From: Massilia sp. YIM B02769
GTDB taxonomy: Bacteria; Pseudomonadota; Gammaproteobacteria; Burkholderiales; Burkholderiaceae_D
Assembly: GCF_030411995.1 (NCBI RefSeq)
Contig: NZ_JASNRC010000008.1
Span: 186,001 to 250,000 of the forward strand
Reading direction: 5' to 3'
Length of the DNA stretch: 64,000 nucleotides
Each line of letters starts with the position of its first letter. Positions within the stretch are counted from its first letter, which is position 1. The position numbers and the translations under genes were made by a program. Under the pieces are notes generated by a model. The model did not search any database, was not told the origin of the DNA, and worked only from the letters and a program-made list of their open reading frames with translations. Positions 57,570 to 64,000 of the stretch are shown in pieces.

Positions 57570-58364
57570 ATGGCGGAACTGCTGCTGCCGCGCTACCTGG
57601 ATGAGATCGCGCGTCTCGATCTCGCCGCGATCAACACGTCGGCGCAGATTCCGCCGGAATTCCTGCTGGCGCGCGAAGGGCGCTACAGCGTGCACTACAT
57701 CCCGTTCGAACACGTGAATACGCGGGCGCGGCTGGTCATCGTCGGCATCGCGCCGGGCTTCGTGCAGTGGAAGAATGCGATGCGCGAGGCGCAGCGGCAG
57801 CTGGCGGCTGGCGCGTCGACCGATGACCTGCTGCGCGCAGCCCGTTTGACCGGCGCCTTCAGTGGTGCGATCCGGCCGAATTTCGTGGCGCTGCTCGATG
57901 CGATCGGGGTGCAGCGCTGGCTTGGCATCGAAAGCTGCGCGACGCTGTTCGATGTGGATGCGGACCTGGTGCACATCGGCGCCATCCTGAGGCATCCGGT
58001 GTTCGACGGCGAGAAGAACTACAGCGGCTCGCCCGGCATGGCGAAGGTGGCTTTCCTGCGCGAGCAGGTGCTGCGTTATTTTGCCGAGGAAGCGGCGGCC
58101 TTGCCGGATGCCTTGTACATTCCGATGGGGGCGAGCGTCGCTGAGGGCTTGGCGTGGCTGGCGGGCGAAGGCGTGATCCGGCGCGAGCGCATTTTGCATG
58201 GCTTGCCGCATCCGTCGGGGGCGAATGCGGAGCGGGTGGCCTACTTCCTGGGGCGCAAGGAGCGTGCGGCCTTGTCGGGGAAGACGAATGCGGATCAGCT
58301 AGATGGGGCGCGTGCACGTTTGCTGGAGCAGATGGCAGGGTTGCTTTCCAAAGCAGGTGGCTGA
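57570..58364 (+). CDS. uracil-DNA glycosylase-like superfamily protein
   Basis: 264 aa. The motif VIVGIAPGFVQWKNAMREA resembles UDG motif 1 (GxxPG), and LPHPSGANAERVAYFLGRK resembles the motif-2 H-P-S-x-A-N. The catalytic Asp/Asn position cannot be assigned with confidence, so it may be a UDG-fold protein with another function. It starts 20 bp after the adaptor gene and could be the last gene of the efflux operon, which is an odd partner. Confidence 0.65.
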   Translation: MAELLLPRYLDEIARLDLAAINTSAQIPPEFLLAREGRYSVHYIPFEHVNTRARLVIVGIAPGFVQWKNAMREAQRQLAAGASTDDLLRAARLTGAFSGAIRPNFVALLDAIGVQRWLGIESCATLFDVDADLVHIGAILRHPVFDGEKNYSGSPGMAKVAFLREQVLRYFAEEAAALPDALYIPMGASVAEGLAWLAGEGVIRRERILHGLPHPSGANAERVAYFLGRKERAALSGKTNADQLDGARARLLEQMAGLLSKAGG

Positions 58365-58373
58365 TCGAGGTTT

Positions 58374-58458
58374 ACGCGTGGGCACGGGGCGCCCACCCTA
58401 CGGTCATCGAAGCTGTAGGCTTATGCGTACGTAGGGTGGGCGCCCTGTGCCCACGCGT
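58374..58458. repeat. REP-like inverted pair (copy 5)
   Basis: ACGCGTGGGCACGGGGCGCC...CTACG (58374-58402) faces CGTAGGGTGGGCGCCCTGTG...ACGCGT (58430-58458), 27 bp apart, between the convergent UDG-like gene and the AraC remnant. Confidence 0.85.
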
Positions 58459-58480
58459 TTAAGCATGCAAACCTGCGCCC

Positions 58481-59064
58481 TCACCTCACCAACGCAAACC
58501 GCTGCCGATACTCCCGCGGCGTCAACGCCGCCCACCGCTTGAACACCTTGCTGAACGTCGCCGCATCCTCGTACCCGCAGCGCACCGTGATCTCTTCCAG
58601 CGACAACCCGGTCGTCTCCAGCAGCGCCTTGGCGCGCTCCACCCGCAGCTGTTGCGCGTACTGCACCGGACTCACACCGAGCGCCTCCTGGAAGCGCCGC
58701 AGCAGCGTGCGCTGGCTCAGGGCGCAATGCGTGGCCAGCTCCGCCATCGTCCACGGCTGGTCCAGCCGCGCATTCAGCCAGCGCCGCGCGCGTTCGATCG
58801 TCGGGTGCGCGCCCTGGGCCGCGATGGCGTCCGACACATACGGCGCCTGGCTCGCGCGGTGCGCATCCATCACCAGGATCCTGGCGGTCAGCTGGCGCAG
58901 CTCCTCGCCGCCGAAATGCCCGACCAGCCACAGCGCCAAATCCAGCGTCGAGCCGAAGCCGCCCGACGACACCAAGGCCCCATCCTGCACCACCAGCGCA
59001 TCGGCATCGAGCCGCACGTCGGGGAACTTGTGGCGGAACCAGCTCGACAGCCACCAGCTGGCGT
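58481..59064 (-). pseudogene. 5'-truncated GlxA/AraC-family regulator
   Basis: From HASWWLSSWFRHKFPDVRLD to the stop the text is a normal GlxA-type protein: the end of the DJ-1/PfpI-like domain (ALVVQDGALVSSGGFGSTLD) and a full AraC DNA-binding domain (WTMAELATHCALSQRTLLRR, LSLEEITVRCGYEDAATFSK). The first ~120 residues of the DJ-1 domain are missing. The open frame upstream (to 59587) reads as low-complexity shadow of opposite-strand genes. The loss coincides with the truncated MAPEG gene, consistent with a deletion joining both. Confidence 0.65.
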
Positions 59065-59065
59065 G

Positions 59066-59305
59066 TGGCGCAACGATGTCGAGAACCTGCCGCTGTTCCT
59101 GGTGCTGGCATTGAGCTGGATGCTGTCGGGTGCGGGGGCTGTCGAGGCCTGGCTGCTGTTCGGCCTGTACGTGGGCCTGCGCTGGCTGCATACCGGCGCC
59201 TATCTGGCGGGATTGCAGCCCTGGCGCGCCATCCTGTACCTGGGCAGCCTGGCCATCTGCTGGACGATTGCCGTGCGCCTGGCCTGGCGCGTGATGGCTG
59301 CTTGA
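59066..59305 (+). pseudogene. C-terminal remnant of a MAPEG-family protein
   Basis: VWRNDVENLPLFLVLALSWM, then GLRWLHTGAYLAGLQPWRAI, is the C-terminal half of MAPEG (microsomal prostaglandin E synthase/glutathione transferase-like) proteins, with the expected R-N-D-x-E-N and the last two membrane helices. The N-terminal helices are absent, and the frame upstream is a shadow of the AraC remnant on the other strand. No start codon or promoter would be expected to make it functional. Confidence 0.65.
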
Positions 59306-59312
59306 AGCGCCG

Positions 59313-60107
59313 TCAGCGCGATGGCAGGCGGCCGAGGAAACGCTGCTCGGCCAGGCCATGCACGCCGGGCGCCAGTTCGGCGATGCCGTCCGCGCCCGGC
59401 AGGTAGAGCGTACCAAAATCCGCGCCGCCGAATACCGGCCATCCCGCGCAGGCCATCTCCAGTCGTACCGAAGGCCGGCTGCTGCCGTCCGCAGCGATGC
59501 GGTGCAGCCCCATGGCGCCCTGGCGTGCGGTCCACAGGCCGCCTTCGGCATCAACCGCTGATCCATCCCCGGCGCCTTTATCGGCAAACCGCCGCGGCCG
59601 CGTGATCTCGCCCGAACAGGGGTGGTAGTCGCAGCAACCGATCGCCTCTTGCGCAGCGTCCGCGTAATACAGGGTGCGTCCGTTCGGACTGAAGCCGATG
59701 CTGCCGGCGACGCCGGCGTCTCCCAGCGGCAGCCGTTCGAGCGACAGGTCGTGGTTCAGGCGCCAGAAGGCGCCGCGCATACCCTTCCCGATGCCGGCGC
59801 TGCCGAACACGAAGCGCCCCTGGCGGTCGCAGCGTCCATCGCTCGGCATCGTGGAAGACGGCACCTCGCAGACCGGTGCGGGCAGGCCAGTATGCAGGTC
59901 GAGGAAGGCCAGCCGCGATGCGAGCGCCAGCAGCAGGCGCTCGCGGCTTGCGGTAAGCGCAAAGCAGCACAACGGTTCGGACATGCGCCAGGATTGGCGC
60001 TGGCCCGTCGCCGGCGTCCAGGCCCACAGCTGCATGCCTCCGCCATCGGTCCAGAACAGGCGCCCCGTGCGCTCACACCAGATGGCATACCCGCCAGGCG
60101 CCCGCAT
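59313..60107 (-). CDS. SMP-30/gluconolactonase-like beta-propeller protein
   Basis: 264 aa. Propeller repeats include RTGRLFWTDGGGMQLWAW, MPSDGRCDRQGRFVFGSAG, SIGFSPNGRTLYYADAAQEA and DGSAVDAEGGLWTARQGAM, matching SMP-30 blades. The metal Asn usually found before the SPDG-type turn appears replaced (SIGFSPNG), and the N-terminal Glu metal ligand is not evident, so activity is uncertain. It ends 8 bp from the MAPEG remnant and begins 6 bp downstream of the galM stop on the same strand, so the two are probably co-transcribed and a sugar lactone role is likely. Confidence 0.75.
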   Translation of the reverse strand: MRAPGGYAIWCERTGRLFWTDGGGMQLWAWTPATGQRQSWRMSEPLCCFALTASRERLLLALASRLAFLDLHTGLPAPVCEVPSSTMPSDGRCDRQGRFVFGSAGIGKGMRGAFWRLNHDLSLERLPLGDAGVAGSIGFSPNGRTLYYADAAQEAIGCCDYHPCSGEITRPRRFADKGAGDGSAVDAEGGLWTARQGAMGLHRIAADGSSRPSVRLEMACAGWPVFGGADFGTLYLPGADGIAELAPGVHGLAEQRFLGRLPSR

Positions 60108-60113
60108 GGCGCG

Positions 60114-61163
60114 TTACGCCTCCACCGAGAAGCGGAAGCGCGACTCCGTCTCGTACACCTCGCCCGGCCGCAGGATCGTGTTCGGAAAGGCCGGCTGGTT
60201 CGGCGAATCCGGGAAGTGCTGGGGTTCGAGGGCGAAGCCGCTGCGGTGGCCGTAGGTCTGGCCCTTGCCGCGCAGGGAGCCGTCGAGGAAGTTCCCGCTG
60301 TAGAACTGCACGCCCGGTTCCTGGGTGATCAGTTCCAGCACGCGGCCCGATTGTGGGTCGACCACGCGCGCGGCCACGCGCATCGCGTTTTCCAGCGGCT
60401 TGTTCAGCGCGAAGCAGTGGTCGTAGCCGCCGCCGTGGCGCAGCTGTTCGTCATCCTCGGCGATGCGTTCGCCGATGGGCCGCGCTTCTCGGAAATCGAA
60501 GGGCGTGCCGTCGACCGGCGCCAGCGCGCCGAAGGGAATCAGGTCGGCGTCGATGGCGATGAAGGCGTCGGCGTCGATGGCGATGCGGTGGCCGAGGATG
60601 GAGCCGCCGCCGGCCAGGTTGAAGTAGCTGTGCTGGGTCAGGTTGACCGGGGTGGCGCGGTCGGTCACGGCGTGGAAGTGCACGGCGAGCTCGTTGTCCT
60701 CGTCGAGGCTGTAGCGCACGGTGGCGTCCAGGTTGCCGGGGTAGCCCTGCTCGCCATCCGGGCTGCGGTAGGTGAGCACCAGTTCCTGCCCCTCGATGCG
60801 GGCCTGCCACTTGACGCGGTCGAAGCCGGGGACGCCGCCGTGCAGGTGGTTCTTGCCGTTGTTGACCGGGAGCGAGTAGGTTTCACCGTCGAGGGTGAAG
60901 CGGCCGCCGGCGATGCGGTTGCCGTAGCGGCCGATCAGGGCGCCGAAATACGGGCTGTCGCCGAGATAGGGCGCCAGGGTGTCGAAGCCGAGGGCGACGT
61001 CGGCGAACACGCCGTCGCGGTCGGGGACGTGGATTTCGGTGATGACGCCGCCGAGGTCGAGGATTTTGACCGTCATGCCGGCGCCGTTGGTCAGGGTGAA
61101 GACGCTGACTTCGTCGCCGTTGGGGAGGGTGCCGAAGGAGGCTTGCTGGATGGGGGCGTGCAC
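60114..61163 (-). CDS. galM: aldose 1-epimerase (mutarotase)
   Basis: 349 aa from a GTG start (VHAPIQQASFGTL) with AGGATC upstream. Catalytic residues: His in VNLTQHSYFNLAG and Glu in the C-terminal region ending SGFALEPQHFPDSPNQP; GRYGNRIAGGRFTLDG is the family signature. It interconverts alpha and beta galactose and feeds galK, although the gal operon is 13 kb away. The longer open frame to 61451 passes through REP-like repeats and was rejected. Confidence 0.92.
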   Translation of the reverse strand: MHAPIQQASFGTLPNGDEVSVFTLTNGAGMTVKILDLGGVITEIHVPDRDGVFADVALGFDTLAPYLGDSPYFGALIGRYGNRIAGGRFTLDGETYSLPVNNGKNHLHGGVPGFDRVKWQARIEGQELVLTYRSPDGEQGYPGNLDATVRYSLDEDNELAVHFHAVTDRATPVNLTQHSYFNLAGGGSILGHRIAIDADAFIAIDADLIPFGALAPVDGTPFDFREARPIGERIAEDDEQLRHGGGYDHCFALNKPLENAMRVAARVVDPQSGRVLELITQEPGVQFYSGNFLDGSLRGKGQTYGHRSGFALEPQHFPDSPNQPAFPNTILRPGEVYETESRFRFSVEA

Positions 61164-61258
61164 GGGGATCGGATCCTGTGGTGATGGTGGATCGATCCTA
61201 GCATGGAGCTGGCGGGGGATTGCGCAGCTTTGCCGGTGGGAATGTAGGAGCGATATGG

Positions 61259-61289
61259 CGTAGGGTGGGTTCTCGAACCCACCACTGCA
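61259..61289. repeat. REP-like palindrome flanking the 68-bp array
   Basis: GTAGGGTGGGTTCTCGAACC... is the inverted counterpart of the palindrome carried in each unit of the neighbouring tandem array. Confidence 0.75.
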
Positions 61290-61363
61290 CAGCCGGCATG
61301 ACTCCGGCTCCCGCCACTGCCCGGTTTTCGTAGCGTGCGCCGCCCCAGGCGCCAGGTACAGCC

Positions 61364-61771
61364 TGGTGGGTTCGAGAACCCACCCTACCGTTTTGATCCC
61401 TTCCCAGGAATCAGAACTCTTGCCAGTGCAGTGGTGGGTTCGAGACCCCACCCTACCGTTTTGATCCCTTCCCTGGAATCAGAACTCTTGCCTGTGCTGT
61501 GGTGGGTTCGAGAACCCACCCTACCGGTTTGATCCCTTCCCAGGAATCAGAACTCGTGCCAGTGCAGTGGTGGGTTCGAGAACCCACCCGACCGTTTTGA
61601 TCCCTTCCCAGGAATCAGAACTCTTGCCAGTGCAGTGGTGGGTTCGAGAACCCACCCTACCGTTTTGATCCCTTCCCAGGAATCAGAACTCTTCCCAGTG
61701 CAGTGGTGGGTTCGAGAACCCACCCTACCGTTCTGATTCCTTGCCAGGAATCAGAACTCTTCCCACTCGCC
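61364..61771. repeat. 68-bp tandem array, six units, ending inside the mcp gene
   Basis: Units start at 61364, 61432, 61500, 61568, 61636 and 61704, all exactly 68 bp. Each carries the REP-like palindrome (TGGGTTCGAGAACCCACC), a TTTTGATCCCTTCCCAGG segment and AATCAGAACTCTT(G/C)CCA. The last unit overlaps the 3' end of the chemoreceptor gene, whose final codons (TGGGAAGAGTTCTGA on the minus strand) are the source of that segment. Confidence 0.93.
61731..61756 (-). terminator. hairpin containing the mcp stop codon
   Basis: TTCTGATTCC and GGAATCAGAA form a perfect 10-bp stem with loop TTGCCA; the mcp TGA (61751-61753) is inside it. No T-run, so it may protect the mRNA end more than terminate. 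The other array units have an imperfect stem. Confidence 0.5.
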
Positions 61772-63463
61772 GTCGGCGCTGGCCTTGGCGGACTGCTTGG
61801 CCGCGGTCTTGCGCGCTGCGGGTGCTGCAGGACGGGCGGCGGGCTTGGCCAGGGCCGGCCGTGCCGGCGCAGCGCGAACGACCGGCTGCACGGACGCCTG
61901 GACCGGCGCCGCCGCCGAACCGTCGATGCGGAACACGCTCACCGCTTCCGCCAGCTTCACGGTCTGCTCCTGCATCGAGGCCGAGGCGGCGGCGGCCTGT
62001 TCGACCAGCGCGGCGTTCTGCTGGGTCACCTGGTCCATCTGGGCCACGGCTTCGTTGATCTGCTCGATGCCGGCCGTTTGCTCGCTGCTGGCGGCGGTGA
62101 TTTCGCTCATGATGTCGGTCACGCGGCGCACGCTGTCGACGATCTCGCTCATGGTGGCGCCGGCGTCGTTCACCAGCTTGCTGCCCGCTGCCACGGCGTC
62201 GGTCGAGTCGCCGATCAGGCCCTTGATCTCCTTGGCGGCGGCGGCCGAGCGCTGGGCCAGGTTGCGCACTTCGGTGGCGACCACGGCAAAGCCCCTGCCC
62301 TGCTCGCCCGCACGCGCCGCTTCGACGGCGGCGTTCAGCGCCAGGATGTTGGTCTGGAAGGCGATGCCGTCGATGACGCCGATGATGTCGGCGATCTTGC
62401 CGGCCGAGCTGTTGATGCGTTCCATGGTGCCGACCACTTCGCCGATCACCTGGCCGCCGCGCTCGGCCACGTGCGACGCCGCCTCGGCCAGGGTGTTGGC
62501 CTGGCGCGCGTTGTCGGCGTTCTGCTTGACGGTCGAGGTCAGTTCTTCCATCGACGACGCGGTTTCTTCCAGCGAGCTGGCCTGCTGCTCGGTGCGGCTC
62601 GACAGGTCGAGGTTGCCGGCCGCGACCTCGCCCGAGGCGGTGCCGATGGTCTCGCTGCTCGTGCGCACGGTGGTGACGGTGCGCACCAGGTTTTCGTTCA
62701 TGGTCTTCAGGGCCAGCAGCAGCATGCCGGTTTCGTCGCGCGAGGTGACCTCGATGCGGCTGGTCAGGTCGCCGGCGGCGACCGTGTTCGCCACTTCCAG
62801 CGCACGCGCCAGCGGACGGGTGATCGAACGCGTGTTCCACCAGGCGACCAGCGCGGCCAGGCCCAGGGACACCAGCGCCAGCGCGATCATCAGGGTGCGG
62901 GTCGAGGATTCGGTGGCACGCGCCTCGGCGGCACGGTCGCTGGCCAGCCGCTGCTGCAGCACCAGCTCGTCGTTGACGGCGGCCTTCAGGTCGCGCAGCG
63001 CCGGGCGCAGCACCTCCTTCAGGTAGGCGCGCGCACCGGCGTCGTCACCCGCGTTGATGCGCTTGATCAGCTCTTCCTGGCCCTGCACGTACTTGTCGTT
63101 CGCGGCCAGCATGCGCTCGAGCGCCGCCACCGTATCCGGCTTGGTCAGGTTCTTGCGCAGCAGCTCGAGTTTTTCCTGGCCGGCCTTGCGCGAGGAAGCG
63201 ATTTCCTCGAGCTGCTTCTGGCGGTCGGCCGGATCGGCGTCGAGCATCATGTTGCGCAGGGCGACGGCGACGTCGTTGATTTCCGCCAGCACGGCATTGG
63301 TGGCGTTGGTGTTCGGGATGCTGCGCTCGGCCAGTTCGGCCGTGCCGGCGCTGACGCGCGACACCATGGTGATGCCGAAGGTCTGGCTGCCCAGCAGCAG
63401 GACGCCGACGATGCCGAAGCCGATGGCCAGGCGCTTTGCGATATTCATGTTCGAGAGGTTCAT
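61751..63463 (-). CDS. methyl-accepting chemotaxis protein with CheR-docking tail
   Basis: 570 aa. TM1 near 10-30, a periplasmic four-helix-bundle ligand domain to ~190, TM2 ([18 protein letters not shown]), HAMP, and the signalling hairpin with tip [20 protein letters not shown]. Methylation helices flank it. The C-terminus GEWEEF matches the xWxxF pentapeptide that tethers CheR/CheB. It faces no other gene and is followed upstream by cheW, 22 bp away, same strand. Ligand unknown. Confidence 0.94.
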   Translation of the reverse strand: MNLSNMNIAKRLAIGFGIVGVLLLGSQTFGITMVSRVSAGTAELAERSIPNTNATNAVLAEINDVAVALRNMMLDADPADRQKQLEEIASSRKAGQEKLELLRKNLTKPDTVAALERMLAANDKYVQGQEELIKRINAGDDAGARAYLKEVLRPALRDLKAAVNDELVLQQRLASDRAAEARATESSTRTLMIALALVSLGLAALVAWWNTRSITRPLARALEVANTVAAGDLTSRIEVTSRDETGMLLLALKTMNENLVRTVTTVRTSSETIGTASGEVAAGNLDLSSRTEQQASSLEETASSMEELTSTVKQNADNARQANTLAEAASHVAERGGQVIGEVVGTMERINSSAGKIADIIGVIDGIAFQTNILALNAAVEAARAGEQGRGFAVVATEVRNLAQRSAAAAKEIKGLIGDSTDAVAAGSKLVNDAGATMSEIVDSVRRVTDIMSEITAASSEQTAGIEQINEAVAQMDQVTQQNAALVEQAAAASASMQEQTVKLAEAVSVFRIDGSAAAPVQASVQPVVRAAPARPALAKPAARPAAPAARKTAAKQSAKASADGEWEEF

Positions 63464-63485
63464 GGAAGTCGGGATAAAGGTTGAA

Positions 63486-63980
63486 TCAGGCCGCGTCGGC
63501 CATCGTGGTCACCAGGCCCATGTCGGGCGAGGCCATCAGGCGCTCGATGTCGAGCAGGATCAGCATGCGTTCGCCGACCGTGCCCAGGCCCAGCAGATGG
63601 TCGGCGTCGATGCCGCCGCCGATGCTCGGGGCCGGGCGCACCTGCTCGGGCGCGAGCGTGACCACGTCGGACACGCTATCGACCACCATGCCGATCACCT
63701 GGCGGCCGATGTTCAGGATGATCACGACGGTAAAGGCGTCGTACTCGGCCTGGCCCAGCGCGAACCTGATGCGCATGTCGACGATCGGCACGATCTGGCC
63801 GCGCAGGTTGATCACGCCTTTCAGGAAGGCAGGCGCATTCGCGATGCGCGTCACGGCGTCGTAGCCGCGGATTTCCTGCACCTTCAGGATGCTGATGCCG
63901 TACTCTTCCTTACCCAGGCGGAAGGACAGCACTTCCAGTTCGTTGTTGTTTGCTTCGCTCACGCTTACTCCGGTATTCAT
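63486..63980 (-). CDS. cheW: chemotaxis coupling protein CheW
   Basis: 164 aa. The CheW fold is read from [40 protein letters not shown] and [20 protein letters not shown]. It links the receptor to CheA. Probably co-transcribed with the downstream receptor gene. A CheA gene is not in the window. Confidence 0.95.
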   Translation of the reverse strand: MNTGVSVSEANNNELEVLSFRLGKEEYGISILKVQEIRGYDAVTRIANAPAFLKGVINLRGQIVPIVDMRIRFALGQAEYDAFTVVIILNIGRQVIGMVVDSVSDVVTLAPEQVRPAPSIGGGIDADHLLGLGTVGERMLILLDIERLMASPDMGLVTTMADAA

Positions 63981-64000
63981 CGATCACTGCGATGGCATAA

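Noticed and set aside
59065..59587. N-terminal part of a 368-aa AraC frame
   Set aside because: Residues before HASWWLSSW are low-complexity antisense to the MAPEG remnant and SMP-30 gene and do not match the DJ-1 domain expected there.
61364..61735. Tandem tRNA T-arms (GGTTCGA-type sequence)
   Set aside because: The TGGGTTCGAGAACCCACC palindrome mimics a T-arm but no acceptor stem, D-arm or anticodon arm surrounds it.
61364..61771. CRISPR array
   Set aside because: The whole 68-bp unit is repeated, with no unique spacers, and the units derive from a REP palindrome plus the mcp 3' end; no cas genes are nearby.

Overview
The window looks like a chromosomal segment of a Massilia-like betaproteobacterium (Oxalobacteraceae). 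This is inferred from visibly high GC in nearly all genes, strong G/C third-position bias, and a mix of betaproteobacterial housekeeping and accessory genes. Genus-level assignment cannot be proven by eye. No rRNA, tRNA, integrase, insertion sequence or CRISPR array was found.

Layout. 1-7283: the end of a potassium/proton antiporter, then a polyamine-membrane cassette made of a Tat-exported FAD oxidoreductase, a membrane-anchored aminopropyltransferase, DUF350, SPFH and DUF4178 proteins, a small Gly-rich membrane protein and speD. 7315-8904: a CoA-transferase and a small coiled-coil protein. 8975-14589: a type VI secretion cargo module (VgrG, M15-like peptidase effector, periplasmic immunity candidate, decayed second immunity-like gene) whose distal half is strikingly AT-rich, so it was probably acquired. 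14813-20919: an MFS exporter, a tightly overlapped operon of a J-domain protein with three acidic proteins of unknown function, and glnS. 21091-24457: an orphan CHASE histidine kinase, a protein with a GRDP-like N-terminus and eleven Ala-Trp-Cys-Gly-Arg-(Ala/Thr)-Pro repeats, and a small HTH protein. 24801-33355: mixed metabolism, a diguanylate cyclase and exonuclease I. 33635-39767: pyrF, a LemA/TPM trio, an SDR, two candidate small RNAs and small envelope proteins. 39832-47530: a TraB/GumN protein with a 9-bp minisatellite, then a galactose operon transcribed leftwards (galT, degenerate M24 protein, galK, GH2 glycosidase, glycosyltransferase). 47913-58364: M20 peptidase, pirin, asparaginase, an alpha/beta hydrolase diverging from a MarR-controlled tripartite efflux operon, and a UDG-like protein. 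58481-63980: two gene remnants fused by an apparent deletion, an SMP-30 protein, galM, a 68-bp tandem array and the chemotaxis pair mcp-cheW.

A family of REP-like palindromes (GTAGGGTGGGC...GCCCACGCG) is scattered through the intergenic regions. Most copies are inverted pairs lying beyond the ends of genes. The most unusual items are the WCGRAP repeat protein, the J-domain operon, the 68-bp array built from the 3' end of the chemoreceptor gene, the recombined T6SS cargo end, and two small-RNA-like units with CU-rich anti-Shine-Dalgarno segments.
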